A stretch of 64,000 nt of DNA from Fimbriimonadia bacterium (GTDB taxonomy: Bacteria > Armatimonadota > Fimbriimonadia > Fimbriimonadales > JABRVX01), in NCBI GenBank assembly GCA_039961735.1, contig JABRVX010000004.1:67220-131219 (forward strand), read 5' to 3'. A program made the translations under genes and the position numbers. Shown piece after piece: positions 32,510-42,065 of the stretch. The notes beneath the pieces are model-generated. The model ran no database searches, had not been told where the DNA came from, and saw nothing but the letters and a program-made list of their open reading frames with translations. How positions within the stretch are numbered: the first letter of the stretch is position 1; every line of letters begins with the position of its first letter.

Positions 32510-33241
32510 TCAGGTCTTCTGGCCAGGGGTGGGGATCAGCGAGCACTTCTTCAACTCGACCACGGCCGAGAACGAAAGCCCGTCTTTGCGGTATGCGGTG
32601 TGAGTGGTCTTGATCGAGCCATAGCCCGGAGCGTAAAGGATCACCGTCTTGATCTTCACCCCTTTGTATTGACCTTCCAGGATCTCGGCCTCTTCGGTAA
32701 CCGCAACGACTTCAAACTGCCCGGCCAAGGTCGTCGCCGTCAATCCGGTGTCCACCCTGAACCTGGATTTGTGAGGGGCGATCCCGGCGATGGTCGGTCC
32801 CGTGCCCTTCCACTCCCATACTTCATCCTGCTTCGGAGGGAACTTGAGCATCGGCTTCGGCGGGTTGATCACTTGGTCCGCTCCGGTCGAGTCTCCGATG
32901 CGCGTCAGGTACAACGTGGAGGCGTCGAACTTGTACACTTCGTACATTCGCCGGTTCGTGCCGGGAACCTCCGAGTCGTAACGGACGGTGTTCGGCGCCT
33001 GAGGTGTCTTGCTGACCCTCTGCAGTGTCCTTTTCGTCGCCGTGGGACGCTCGTTGACGCCGTTGTAGAACTCCCACTCGGTGCCCGGTTTGCTCGGAAC
33101 GAAGTCTGCAATGGACTTCGCCTCGATAGGAGGCACCTCCGGGACACTCTTCACCTGAAACGAGGCTTCCTTCGACTTGCCCCCACACCCGACGAGAAGC
33201 GTGCAGACCGCGATCAAAACGAGAAGACAGAATCGTGCCAT
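32510..33241 (-). CDS. Lipoprotein, first transcribed of three tandem paralogues
   Basis: 243 residues. Signal peptide CLLVLIAVCTLLVGC gives lipid-attached Cys17. Shared features: FVPSKPGTEWEFYNG, PPKPMLKFPPKQDEVWEWKG and LYAPGYGSIKTTHTAYRKDG. The frame is open further upstream, but ATG 33241 is chosen for the signal peptide. It lies 13 nt after the membrane protein gene, so it belongs to the long minus-strand operon that starts at the nuclease. Confidence 0.68.
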   Translation of the reverse strand: MARFCLLVLIAVCTLLVGCGGKSKEASFQVKSVPEVPPIEAKSIADFVPSKPGTEWEFYNGVNERPTATKRTLQRVSKTPQAPNTVRYDSEVPGTNRRMYEVYKFDASTLYLTRIGDSTGADQVINPPKPMLKFPPKQDEVWEWKGTGPTIAGIAPHKSRFRVDTGLTATTLAGQFEVVAVTEEAEILEGQYKGVKIKTVILYAPGYGSIKTTHTAYRKDGLSFSAVVELKKCSLIPTPGQKT

Positions 33242-33254
33242 ATGTCGACAGAGT

Positions 33255-34385
33255 TTACCTAGCGGGCGGGCGCGAAGTTCCTGGCTCGTTACTAGAAGCT
33301 CGAGCCCGGGAGCCGTTGAGGTAGTCCACCAGCTTCGCGAGCCTGCGCCCATCTCGAATGCGCGAGATGCTGAACTTGGGCACATTCAGGCCCTTCGTGA
33401 GCTGAGAACCCTCGAGCGCAACTCCATCGAACACAACCAGCACCCTTCTCCCCCCGTACACCGAGCTGAAACGATACAAGCGAGCTCGCCCTTCGGGCGT
33501 CAGACCAAGGTGGAGGTCGTAGGTCGGCTGGGTGTGCATGGGAGCGGGCGGAACCTCGACGCTGCTCGCAGAGGTGATGAACTTCTCGGTAAGGACGATG
33601 AACGTTGCGTCCAAGAGGTCCTCAGCGGACTCGGCCAGCTTGCGCACCTTCGTGGGCGCGAAGAGGGCCTTCAGCGAGTCGGCTGCATTTTCCTTGGATG
33701 CTATCGCCAAAGTGCGGTAGAGGGCTATCGAAGCCTCCGCACCGAGTGCCTTCGTTGCTACCCGCTCGGCCAATCGGTTGGCGGCCGTGGGACGGTAATA
33801 GAAAGGAACTTGGGCGATCACACTCCGCCTGCCGCCTGGCTGTTCATACGTGACCGGTACTTCGACGAGTACGATGATGCCGTTGTCTATCGCCGAGATG
33901 CTGAGATCGGGAAGCGGCCGCCCAGGCGAAAGCGGGTAGGCGATGTCTACCTCGAGCCGGTTTGCCAACTCGACGTCGCCATCTAGAGCTTTGCGCACAT
34001 CCGCCTCTGTCCAAGTCACCGGCGACTGCGGAGGGTCCTCCGGCGTCAACTTGTTCAGCCGCACGATGAGGTGCGCAAGCGCTTCCGCATCGCCGCCCTT
34101 GGCTTTGAGAAGGTCGTCGGTCGGCACGCGAGTCCCCGCTGCGCTACCTTCACCCCTGCCGAATGTCTCTTGTCCGGCGCCGATGGCTATGAAAGCGGTC
34201 TGGTTGGCAATCAGGATGGAATAGTGGTCCGACGGCTTGAGACCGAGCATCGTGAAGCGGCCCGGCGGGATAGGGGGGGTCGGGATTGTCTTGATCACTT
34301 GTGCCACCCGTAACTGGTTCCCGAACCATAGGCCCGCAATCACCAAGGCTCCTATGAGGATCTTCGTAGAAGGTCTCAGTCTCAT
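33255..34385 (-). CDS. Membrane-anchored protein with SecD-P1-like C-terminal domain
   Basis: 376 residues, one N-terminal membrane helix (TKILIGALVIAGLWFG) and an extracytoplasmic body. The C-terminal about 90 residues (LHLGLTPEGRARLYRFSS, GRRVLVVFDGVALEGSQL, LAKLVDYLNG) resemble the head subdomain of the SecD P1 domain: F-x-L-T-x-E-G, then a VLDG-V strand and an A-x-x-L-A-x-x-L helix. The helical middle shows no recognised family. SecD membrane helices are absent. ATG 34385 overlaps the upstream aminotransferase stop. Confidence 0.6.
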   Translation of the reverse strand: MRLRPSTKILIGALVIAGLWFGNQLRVAQVIKTIPTPPIPPGRFTMLGLKPSDHYSILIANQTAFIAIGAGQETFGRGEGSAAGTRVPTDDLLKAKGGDAEALAHLIVRLNKLTPEDPPQSPVTWTEADVRKALDGDVELANRLEVDIAYPLSPGRPLPDLSISAIDNGIIVLVEVPVTYEQPGGRRSVIAQVPFYYRPTAANRLAERVATKALGAEASIALYRTLAIASKENAADSLKALFAPTKVRKLAESAEDLLDATFIVLTEKFITSASSVEVPPAPMHTQPTYDLHLGLTPEGRARLYRFSSVYGGRRVLVVFDGVALEGSQLTKGLNVPKFSISRIRDGRRLAKLVDYLNGSRARASSNEPGTSRPPAR

Positions 34386-35524
34386 GCCAATGCTGCCCGC
34401 AACGCCTCCGTAACCTTTCGTACGTTCTCGGAGGATGCCGCATATCCCATCGTGCCGATGCGGATGTGCTGCGTCGCCATCTCACCTAGGGCTGCGCCGA
34501 CCTCGATGTGGTACTCGCTCCGGAGCTTCGTGATTACCGACTTCGGCTCGACGCCTTCCGGAAGCCGTACGACCGTCAGCATCGGGAGAGCAACCCCCGG
34601 ATCGGGTAGGGCCTGCAGGCCGATGTCACGCAGAGCCGCGCGTAGCTCGTTGCCGATCTGCACGTGCCGAGCGTACCGCGCTTCCAAACCCTCCTCCTGG
34701 ACGATGGCGAGCGCTTCTCGCAGTGCGAAGATCAGTGGCGAGGAAGGCGTTTGGTGATACGGCTTGCCTTCGAGCCAGTATGCAGCCACCAGATTGACGT
34801 CCAGGTAGAAGCTCGGGCAGCCGGATCTCCTCGCGGAGATCGCCTCGAGCGCCCTGTCGGAAAGCGTGATGGGCGCGAGTCCCGGCGGAGAACCGATGCA
34901 CTTCTGCGAGCCCGCGTAGCAGTAGTCTACGCCTTGGATATCCACCTCCACCGGCATGCCACCGAGGGCCGTTACCGCATCCACCATGAGCAAAGCACCG
35001 AGCCGATGAGCCACATCACCCAAGCCGCCGATCTCGTTGCGCCCCCCGGTCGAGGTCTCCGCCAGCACGATTGCCAGCAGCTTGGGGGAAGCACCCTGCT
35101 TGCAGGCGTCCTCGATCCTCTCGACCTCGAAAGGCGTCCCCCAGGGAGCTTCGACCCGCGTCACCTCAGCGCCATATCGCTCCGCAATGTGCGCGATCCG
35201 CTCGCTGAAGAAGCCGTTGACACAGACGACGACGCGATCGCCGGGCTCGACCAAGTTAGCGATGCCGGCCTCCATTGCGCTCATTCCCGAGGCGGGGAGG
35301 CAAAGCGTGTAGCGGTTGCTGGTACCGAACAAGGTGCGTAGGCCGTCGCTGATCTCACGCATGGCGGCGAGCAAGTCCGGGTCGAAGATCCCTCGCATGG
35401 GCGACGCGAGAGCCTCCATTACGCGAGGATGCATGGCGCTCGGCCCGGGGCCGAGAAGAAGCACGGGTTCAAGGTTCAAGTGGGTGGTCTCCTTGGCTGC
35501 TACAGAGTGTGGCAATCGGCTCAT
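34382..35524 (-). CDS. Class V aminotransferase (alanine-glyoxylate/serine-pyruvate type)
   Basis: 380 residues, PLP fold type I. LLLGPGPSAMHPRV at the start, LPASGMSAMEAGIANLV, ETSTGGRNEI, LLMVDAVTALGG with the pyridine-ring Asp, and YAGSQKCIGSPPGLAP with the PLP lysine. This pattern is typical of alanine-glyoxylate or serine-pyruvate aminotransferases (photorespiration-like or serine metabolism). It could pair metabolically with the glycolate oxidase subunits at 40.9-43.2 kb by handling glyoxylate. Confidence 0.88.
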   Translation of the reverse strand: MSRLPHSVAAKETTHLNLEPVLLLGPGPSAMHPRVMEALASPMRGIFDPDLLAAMREISDGLRTLFGTSNRYTLCLPASGMSAMEAGIANLVEPGDRVVVCVNGFFSERIAHIAERYGAEVTRVEAPWGTPFEVERIEDACKQGASPKLLAIVLAETSTGGRNEIGGLGDVAHRLGALLMVDAVTALGGMPVEVDIQGVDYCYAGSQKCIGSPPGLAPITLSDRALEAISARRSGCPSFYLDVNLVAAYWLEGKPYHQTPSSPLIFALREALAIVQEEGLEARYARHVQIGNELRAALRDIGLQALPDPGVALPMLTVVRLPEGVEPKSVITKLRSEYHIEVGAALGEMATQHIRIGTMGYAASSENVRKVTEALRAALA

Positions 35525-35545
35525 TCTACCGCCTGGTGGCGCAGG

Positions 35546-37219
35546 TTACTCGCTCGGATTGAAACCGGTGTATAGCTCGGCAGCCACCAGGAGCAGCAAC
35601 GCCGCGACGCCGACGTTTACGAAACTCGCGACCACAGCGGCCAGCAAAACCTGACCATCCAGCAGCGCGAACAACCCGGCTGCCACGGCTCCTGCGGGCA
35701 GTAGCGCAACGAGCATGGTGAGCATCGTCAGAAACTCTCGAATCATGCGTTGAGAGGAGTCCTCGACATCCGGGAAGAGCAGCAAGTGCACGAGTACGCT
35801 GCTGGATACGACGTAGGCGAAAGGCACCACGGCAACTGCGAAAGCGATCGCGCCGAGAAACACGCGGGGGTCAATCAACACCGCGATGACATAGAATAGC
35901 CAAGCCCAGAAGCATGCCGACAGATTGCGCACCAGCGACTGCGCGAACAGCGAGCGCATCATGGTGAATGGTAGCGCCTTGTTCGCATCCACCTTGCGGA
36001 GAAGGTCGATGAATCCGGCCCGCGACGACGTCCAGGTGGCTATGAACGCGATCATGCCCGCGAACATGAACTGCATCTCTACTAAGCCCCATCCCGGCGA
36101 GGAGGAGGCTATATACCGAAGGAACGCGGCATAGATCCCCATCCCTACCAGCCCGAGCACGTACCAGTGCCCCGCGACTCGAAGGCTGACAACTGCGTCG
36201 CGCCAGATGACAGCATTGGGTCCCTGCCAACGCAGCCCGCTCAACCACCGGAATCTGCCCGCCTTCAGCTTCCCCTGCCGTGCCAGGTTGGAATAGTACT
36301 GCATGAAGTCGCCCGAGCGCGCGGCCGTTTCCGAAGGCTGTGAGGATGCGACTGCCAGCGCTGCCTGCTCATACAATGCGGGGGAGTACCGAAGTGCAAG
36401 GTGGAGAACGACGGCGAGTGCCAGAGCATAGCCGAGAACGGACAGCCCTGCAGCAAGGTAGTGACCTGTCAGCGGCATCAAAGCGATCTCTGCTGCTGCG
36501 GCGGCTGGAAAGTACAAATAACGCAAGGGCTCCGATGTGAAGGCCTCGATGAATGCCTTACCCGACCAGCCGTGCAGCCCGACCACTTCGCGCACGAATA
36601 CGACGAGAACTGCTAGAGCCAACACCGCGATGATGGCGGGAGTTCGCTTGACCCACACAGAAACTCGGTCGTTCGCAGTACCCAGGCTGAAGGCGTGGCC
36701 CGCCGCAAGCCATGTGGATTGAACCAGCAGCCATGACAGAGCTGCCGTGTAGGGCAACCACGTCAGTGCCTCGCGGTTCGGGACCTCGCGCAGCCACGCC
36801 TTCGCCAGACTCGCGAGTGCCGCACCTCCCAGTATCACGAAGATCAGTGGGTAGATGAGCGCGACGAAGTTCTCGCGGATGATCCGAAACATCACTACCG
36901 CTCGCGGACTAATCGGAGTCGGGAACAGCATGTCCACGTCAGCCGGACGAAAGCCGGATCGTTGCACGCCTACCAGTGAGAGAAAGAACAGGTTGACGAG
37001 GATGGCCAGCCCGAACACGACGGCCGATGCAACCTCGATAGGGTACTGCACCGAGGGCATTGGGGGTAGGTCTATGTCACGACGCAGGAGCATGCGTGCG
37101 ATGAACCAGTAGTAGTACGCTCCTGCCACCAGCAGCGCAATCAACCTGCGGACCGACGTGAGCGACCGCCGGATGCTGTTGCGCATCTGGCTAAACGTCA
37201 AGAACAGCAGCGGTCTCAT
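35546..37219 (-). CDS. ABC exporter membrane subunit
   Basis: 557 residues with about 12 hydrophobic segments, in two halves. Contains DVDMLFPTPISPRAVVMFRI, a motif of the putative ABC exporter family (TPISP), and WSGKAFIEAF. Its start overlaps the 3' end of the ATPase gene by 29 nt. Substrate unknown; such two-gene transporters often export peptides, antibiotics or lipids. Confidence 0.78.
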   Translation of the reverse strand: MRPLLFLTFSQMRNSIRRSLTSVRRLIALLVAGAYYYWFIARMLLRRDIDLPPMPSVQYPIEVASAVVFGLAILVNLFFLSLVGVQRSGFRPADVDMLFPTPISPRAVVMFRIIRENFVALIYPLIFVILGGAALASLAKAWLREVPNREALTWLPYTAALSWLLVQSTWLAAGHAFSLGTANDRVSVWVKRTPAIIAVLALAVLVVFVREVVGLHGWSGKAFIEAFTSEPLRYLYFPAAAAAEIALMPLTGHYLAAGLSVLGYALALAVVLHLALRYSPALYEQAALAVASSQPSETAARSGDFMQYYSNLARQGKLKAGRFRWLSGLRWQGPNAVIWRDAVVSLRVAGHWYVLGLVGMGIYAAFLRYIASSSPGWGLVEMQFMFAGMIAFIATWTSSRAGFIDLLRKVDANKALPFTMMRSLFAQSLVRNLSACFWAWLFYVIAVLIDPRVFLGAIAFAVAVVPFAYVVSSSVLVHLLLFPDVEDSSQRMIREFLTMLTMLVALLPAGAVAAGLFALLDGQVLLAAVVASFVNVGVAALLLLVAAELYTGFNPSE

Positions 37220-37943
37220 CGGCCTCTCGTGTTAGCTTGAGGAATAGCTCTTCGAGCGTCGCATCCCCCGAGCTGGCGGATCGTTCGCGCAACTCGGAGA
37301 GGGTTCCATCCTCGATCTTCTGCCCATGCGCCATGATAATCACACGGTCGCACAGTCGTTCGGCGGTATCCAACAGGTGGGTGCTGACCAAAACCGCCGC
37401 GCCGGCATCCGCCGCCTCGGAGAACTGATGCTTGAGCTGCGCCGCACCCCTCGGGTCGATCCCTATCAATGGCTCATCGAGGAGGAACACCTTTGCATTG
37501 TGAACGAGCGCACACGTGACAGCGAGCTTCTGCTTCATGCCCTTGGAGAGCGTAGCCACCAGCTCGTCCTGCTTCTCGATGAGGTCATATCGCTCCAGCA
37601 GGTCGGTCCCCACCTGGTCGTATCGGTCCAGCGCCTCGAAACACATAGCAATGAATCGTAGGTGCTCGCGCACTGTCAGCAGCTCGTAGAGGCTGGGCAC
37701 TTCCGGCACGAAAGCGAGGTTCATCTTCGCTGCTTTGGTGTCCGTTTCTGCGTCAATGCCTGCGATGCGCACGGTGCCGGAGGTCTTGCGGAGGATTCCC
37801 GCGATGCAGCGCAGCGCAGTGGTCTTTCCTGCTCCGTTCGGCCCGAGCAGGCCCACGATCTCGCCGGGATTGACCACGAACGACAGGTTGTCCACTGCGC
37901 AGAATCGCTTGTAGTACTTGGTTAGTCCCTCTACTTCCAGCAT
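37191..37943 (-). CDS. ABC transporter ATP-binding protein
   Basis: 250 residues. Walker A GLLGPNGAGKTT, Q-loop region NLAFVPEVPSLYELLTVREH, signature-like LSKGMKQKL (the common LSGGQ replaced as in many CcmA/NatA-type ATPases), Walker B VFLLDEPLIGIDPRG and the switch His in VLVSTHLLDTAERLCDR. It drives the exporter encoded next. AGGG lies 4 nt before the ATG and 5 nt separate it from the nuclease gene. Confidence 0.93.
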   Translation of the reverse strand: MLEVEGLTKYYKRFCAVDNLSFVVNPGEIVGLLGPNGAGKTTALRCIAGILRKTSGTVRIAGIDAETDTKAAKMNLAFVPEVPSLYELLTVREHLRFIAMCFEALDRYDQVGTDLLERYDLIEKQDELVATLSKGMKQKLAVTCALVHNAKVFLLDEPLIGIDPRGAAQLKHQFSEAADAGAAVLVSTHLLDTAERLCDRVIIMAHGQKIEDGTLSELRERSASSGDATLEELFLKLTREADETAAVLDV

Positions 37944-37948
37944 CTTCC

Positions 37949-38758
37949 CTACCGATCACGCCCCCTGGCTACGATACGTTGCGGTCCCCCGACTTCCGCC
38001 CCATCCCCACCCATGGCAGACAGGCAAGCCTGCGACAGGTTGCGGTAGGCGAAGTGCATGAGTCGCTCGAGGTTCACACAGTCCTCGCGGTTGTACTCGA
38101 TGAGCAGCCGCAATGCCTCGTCATCTCCGCGCAGGTAGCGCCTCCAAAGGTGCACCGCATCCCACCCGCTCAGCCCCTCCGTCTCATCCGACCGGGCGAT
38201 CCCTAGCTGTCGCTCGATGCTCTTCAGTCCACCCCGCAGCCCCAACCGGCGAAGCGTCGGGCACAGGTCTACATGAATCTGGTCGAAGGGTAGCATCGGA
38301 AAGGCACGTTGGAGCATGGGGATGTCGAAGCCTGTGCCATAGAACGTCACCAGCATCGAACATCGCTCCACCGCGTCCGCGAAGCTGCCGATGTCCTCCC
38401 CCTTGACGAATGCCCGGAACTCCCCAAAGGCATACAGGCCTACCATCGTCACCGAATCGGCCTCCATGCCACCGTCCGTTTCGATATCCAGATAGCCGAC
38501 TCCATGTTCGAACTCCGAGAACGCGCGCCAAAGCTCGGCTGCGGGCAGGGCGCGCGCGAAGTACTGGAACCGTCCGGCATCGAGAGCGTGCAGGGAGCGA
38601 TCCACTTCAATCTCCAGACTGGCCCTCCGAGTTGCGGTAAGGTCCCAACGCCCTGGGTCTCGCATAAAGTCGTTCCACGTGCGGGCGCCCTGGCGCCAGA
38701 GTCCAATCTCAGTCTTCTGCCCAACCCCGGGCGCGTGGAGGAACGTAGAAGTCAGCAC
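37949..38758 (-). CDS. YprB-type RNase H-like 3'-5' exonuclease
   Basis: 269 residues. The N-terminus VLTSTFLHAPGVGQKTE with a short helix-hairpin is typical of the family; the exonuclease core has YLDIETDGG (DxE), VTFYGTGFDIPML, HVDLCPTLRRLG and EYNREDCVNLERL with the third Asp. The GTG at 38758 is chosen because homologues begin with this motif and GGAAGGGAAG lies about 7 nt before; the open frame upstream is unrelated. It starts the minus-strand block that runs to 31.2 kb. I see no convincing promoter in the 303-nt gap to its right (38759-39061). Confidence 0.82.
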   Translation of the reverse strand: MLTSTFLHAPGVGQKTEIGLWRQGARTWNDFMRDPGRWDLTATRRASLEIEVDRSLHALDAGRFQYFARALPAAELWRAFSEFEHGVGYLDIETDGGMEADSVTMVGLYAFGEFRAFVKGEDIGSFADAVERCSMLVTFYGTGFDIPMLQRAFPMLPFDQIHVDLCPTLRRLGLRGGLKSIERQLGIARSDETEGLSGWDAVHLWRRYLRGDDEALRLLIEYNREDCVNLERLMHFAYRNLSQACLSAMGGDGAEVGGPQRIVARGRDR

Positions 38759-39061
38759 TCCCCAAGCTTCCCTTCCGATACTCCCGGGTCCTGCACGAAC
38801 CCATCCCTCGGCGTATCCAGCACTCGAGACCGGATGCGAGGGCATTCCTCATTCATACCTACGCTGCTCCTGCAGCGGAGGTACTCCTCTGCAACTAAAC
38901 GCGCCAGTGATGGCGAGCCTCCACCGTGGGAGCGGCGGAGGTATGGAACAACAGCCCTCGATGTCTCCGATCTGTACCAAATCGAGAGGGAGGATGGACT
39001 GTACCGGCGGCGTAATCGCCTTCTGATGAACCTATCCTTGCTTTTGTGTGCGGTGGTAATA

Positions 39062-40915
39062 ATGGCCGAATCAAGCGGGCTACCCATCGGTTTGGGGCGC
39101 CTCGAGCGACTGGTCGAAACATGGCCGATGATGGAACCGGGCGTGCTGGCGCGCTACTTCTCCAGCTTCGACCGGACGGGAGGAAACGACGACGGGTTCA
39201 ATGGCACCTACTCAGCGCTGTACGTTGACGCGAAGGGTGAGCACGTCATCTTCGACGTGGAGCAGCCCGGGTGCCTGTATACGCTGTGGTTCACCAGCGA
39301 CCAGGGCGGACACGGCAGGCTGAACTGGGGACGCATCCGTTTCTACTTCGATCACGAGGTCGAGCCGCGGATTGATCTGGAGGCGAACGAACTGTTCGAC
39401 GGCAAACATGCGCCCTTCCTCAAGCCGCTGGTAGCAGGCAATCGCGAGAGCACTGGAGGCTACGTCTCCTACGTCCCTCTGCCGTTCTCACAATCCCTTC
39501 GCATTACCACCGAGCGCCGGGCCGGGTTTTACAATGTGTTCTATCACCTATATCCACACGGCACTCCCCTGCGGACGTGGCGGGCGGACGACGATTCGGC
39601 CAAGGTGCGGAAGCTGTGGGAGAAGGTGCTAGCAGGAGCGCCGCAGGGGATACCTGGCAGGCGACGGCAAGTGCCCGGTAGTGAGTGGTCGCACGAGGGC
39701 TCTGGGGTCGTCACCCGCCTGGCGGTACGATCCGCATCCGGATTTACCGAGAAGGCTCTACGCGAGGGGCGCGTGGTATGCGAGTGGGACGGGCGCACGG
39801 GGGTGGACGTGCCGCTGGGGACATTCTTCGGTATCGGGTTGGCACCCACCAACGTGCGAGCCGTGGCATGGTTCACCGACAAAACCAAGCTGGTGAGCGT
39901 TATGCCGATGCCCTTCTGGCAGTCAGCGATAATACGTGTCACCTGCCCAGAACCCGTCACCCTGGAGGTGGACCTGGCGCCCCAGCGCTATGAGCATGCG
40001 ACGTCGGGCTATCTGCGAGCGCAGTATCGCGAAGAGCGCCCCACGCGGCTGGGAGAGGACTTCGAGCACGCGGACATCCACGCAGCGGGCAAGGTGGTAG
40101 CCGTCGTGCAGGCGATCGAACCAGGCGACCCACACAACAAGCAGTGGTGGGAGGGCGACCTTCGCGTGTACGTAGACGCGGAACGTAGCCCCGCTCTGCA
40201 TGGCACGGGACACGAAGACGACTTCCTCGGTGGCTGGTCGAACGAGTTCCTCGACACCCCGTTCACCCTGCCGATGCACGGCGAGCCATACGTGAAGATG
40301 GTGGACCGCACAGGCCAATACAACGGCGACTGCTCGCTGTACCGCCTCTTCGTCAGTGTGCCGTTCACCTCGCGCATTCGGTGGAGCACCGAACACGGCA
40401 CCGAGAACCATCGCAACTTCGACTACTCCGGAGCACTGTTCTGGTATGAAGGTGGTCCGAGGGCGATCGAGACGGATCGATTCGTCGTGTGCGATCCGGC
40501 ATCTCGTGACATGCACGATGCAAGGATGCAGAATATCAGCGACCCAGAAGCGCTAACTTCGCGCTTCGAGGGCCGAGACCATGGAGAGCACACCCAGATG
40601 GTCGCGGCCTCGCTCGGGAGATCGGAGTTCACACTGAAGATAAAGCCGGACAATCGGGGAGTGTTCTTGCTGCGGCTCTTCGACCAGTTCCACGGGCGGC
40701 AGCGGGCGCGTGTTCTGGTGGACGGCCAACTCGTCGGAACATGGTATGTTGCCGAGGAAAATCGCGTTCGCAGGTGGTCGGAGCGTTCCTTCTTCTTACC
40801 CGCTCTCTATACTGCGGGCAAGAGCAGCATACGCATCACCATCGATCCCCCTGCCTCGTCACCGCTATGGAGCCACTCGAGCTACACCGCCTACTGCCTG
40901 TGTGATGGCGAGTAG
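39062..40915 (+). CDS. DUF2961 protein, probable GH172 glycosidase
   Basis: 617 residues. FSSFDRTGGNDDGFNGTYS near the start and HGTGHEDDFLGGWSNEFL followed by YRLFVSVPFTSRIRWSTEHG match DUF2961, now glycoside hydrolase family 172 (alpha-fructo/arabinofuranosidases). The two acidic catalytic residues are expected in the EDDF and STEHG regions. A further C-terminal beta domain follows. The frame is open far upstream, overlapping the nuclease gene; ATG 39062 with GGTGG upstream is chosen, ATG 39026 is possible and would add a hydrophobic start. It overlaps the GlcE-like gene by 11 nt. Confidence 0.8.
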   Translation: MAESSGLPIGLGRLERLVETWPMMEPGVLARYFSSFDRTGGNDDGFNGTYSALYVDAKGEHVIFDVEQPGCLYTLWFTSDQGGHGRLNWGRIRFYFDHEVEPRIDLEANELFDGKHAPFLKPLVAGNRESTGGYVSYVPLPFSQSLRITTERRAGFYNVFYHLYPHGTPLRTWRADDDSAKVRKLWEKVLAGAPQGIPGRRRQVPGSEWSHEGSGVVTRLAVRSASGFTEKALREGRVVCEWDGRTGVDVPLGTFFGIGLAPTNVRAVAWFTDKTKLVSVMPMPFWQSAIIRVTCPEPVTLEVDLAPQRYEHATSGYLRAQYREERPTRLGEDFEHADIHAAGKVVAVVQAIEPGDPHNKQWWEGDLRVYVDAERSPALHGTGHEDDFLGGWSNEFLDTPFTLPMHGEPYVKMVDRTGQYNGDCSLYRLFVSVPFTSRIRWSTEHGTENHRNFDYSGALFWYEGGPRAIETDRFVVCDPASRDMHDARMQNISDPEALTSRFEGRDHGEHTQMVAASLGRSEFTLKIKPDNRGVFLLRLFDQFHGRQRARVLVDGQLVGTWYVAEENRVRRWSERSFFLPALYTAGKSSIRITIDPPASSPLWSHSSYTAYCLCDGE

Positions 40916-42065
40916 CAGTCTGCAGGTACTGGCTGGCATCGTGGGCTCAGACGGGCAGCGAGACGCTGCGCGATACCCAGTAGGGGGAACATCGCCGGCG
41001 ATAGCAGTGGCTCCGGCGTCTGCCGAGGAAGTGGCAGAGATCCTTCGTGCGTGTAGCGCGGATAGCCTCGGGTGCCTCGTCGTCGGTGGGATGTCACGCA
41101 TGTCGTCCTGTCCTCCTTTCAAACGATATGACGTGGCGCTCGTGACGGACAGGCTGCAAGAATTCGGGCATTACACCGCCGACATGATGTGCACCGTCGG
41201 GGCGGGAGCACAACTCACTGCCGTCAACGAGAGGCTTCGTGCCGCCGAGCAATGGTTGCCTTGGGAAGCCGAAGTCACGGGCCCTACCACGATCGGCGGC
41301 GCAATCGCGACCAGCTGTGCGGGGGCATGCGAAGACGGCTTCGGCTCGCCGCGACGCCGAGTGTTGGAGCTCGTGGCGGTCACCGGTCTGGGCGAGATCA
41401 TCCGGGTAGGTGCTAAGGTGACCAAGCACTCCGCAGGCTATGGCATTCACCGACTGCTGTGTGGCTCATGGGGTTCTCTTGCGGTTATCGTAGAGGCGAC
41501 GCTGATGCTCGCGCCCATGCCAGGGCGCAAACAATACCGGATAGGATCGAGTGGCTGGAAAGATTTGGTAGACAGGGACACTATAGCAGAGGGGCTCTCG
41601 CCCCACTTGGTGTCTTTCACGCTGACTGCAGATGCGAACTCACTCTGCGCGGAGTACGACGTGGTTGGAGAGGAATCGGTACTGACCTGGGCAGAAACGA
41701 TGGTCGGGGCTATCACTAATCAGTCGAGCAGCAGTAAAGAGTGGGAGTCTGCGATTCGCTTCGAGGTGGATCGTAGCAAGATACATGATCTAGCACGGTC
41801 GTTGCACGATGCGTACCCAGGTTCTTCCATTCGCTGGCGACCGCTTAGTGGCGCGGTGTGGCTCCTGCACTCGGCACGCGCGGAAGACTACTCGACGGCG
41901 ATTGCTCTCGCCCGGAAGAGTGATGCTACGTGGCGGGCGGAGCTTGGACCGAGCATCGAGCGGTGGAAGGTCTCCGATGGTCCGCGAAGCGTGCGGAAGC
42001 GAGTGATTGACGCCTTCGACCCACACCTAGTCCTGATCGGCGAGGCACTCCGTGGACACGCATAG
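40905..42065 (+). CDS. glcE: GlcE-like FAD-binding glycolate oxidase subunit
   Basis: 386 residues with one FAD-binding PCMH domain: LVVGGMSRMSSC, MMCTVGAGAQLTAVNERL, TIGGAIATSCAG, and YGIHRLLCGSWGSLAVIVEAT, as in GlcE. The ATG lies inside the 3' end of the GH172-like gene and the 3' end overlaps the GlcF-like gene by 14 nt, so the three are one operon. In E. coli glycolate oxidase is GlcD-GlcE-GlcF; the larger GlcD flavoprotein is not in this window. Confidence 0.82.
   Translation: MASSSLQVLAGIVGSDGQRDAARYPVGGTSPAIAVAPASAEEVAEILRACSADSLGCLVVGGMSRMSSCPPFKRYDVALVTDRLQEFGHYTADMMCTVGAGAQLTAVNERLRAAEQWLPWEAEVTGPTTIGGAIATSCAGACEDGFGSPRRRVLELVAVTGLGEIIRVGAKVTKHSAGYGIHRLLCGSWGSLAVIVEATLMLAPMPGRKQYRIGSSGWKDLVDRDTIAEGLSPHLVSFTLTADANSLCAEYDVVGEESVLTWAETMVGAITNQSSSSKEWESAIRFEVDRSKIHDLARSLHDAYPGSSIRWRPLSGAVWLLHSARAEDYSTAIALARKSDATWRAELGPSIERWKVSDGPRSVRKRVIDAFDPHLVLIGEALRGHA

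Noticed and set aside
38309-39061. In-frame upstream extension of the GH172-like gene
   Set aside because: It overlaps most of the nuclease gene's N-terminal half on the other strand and shows no GH172 similarity or signal peptide; start set near 39062.
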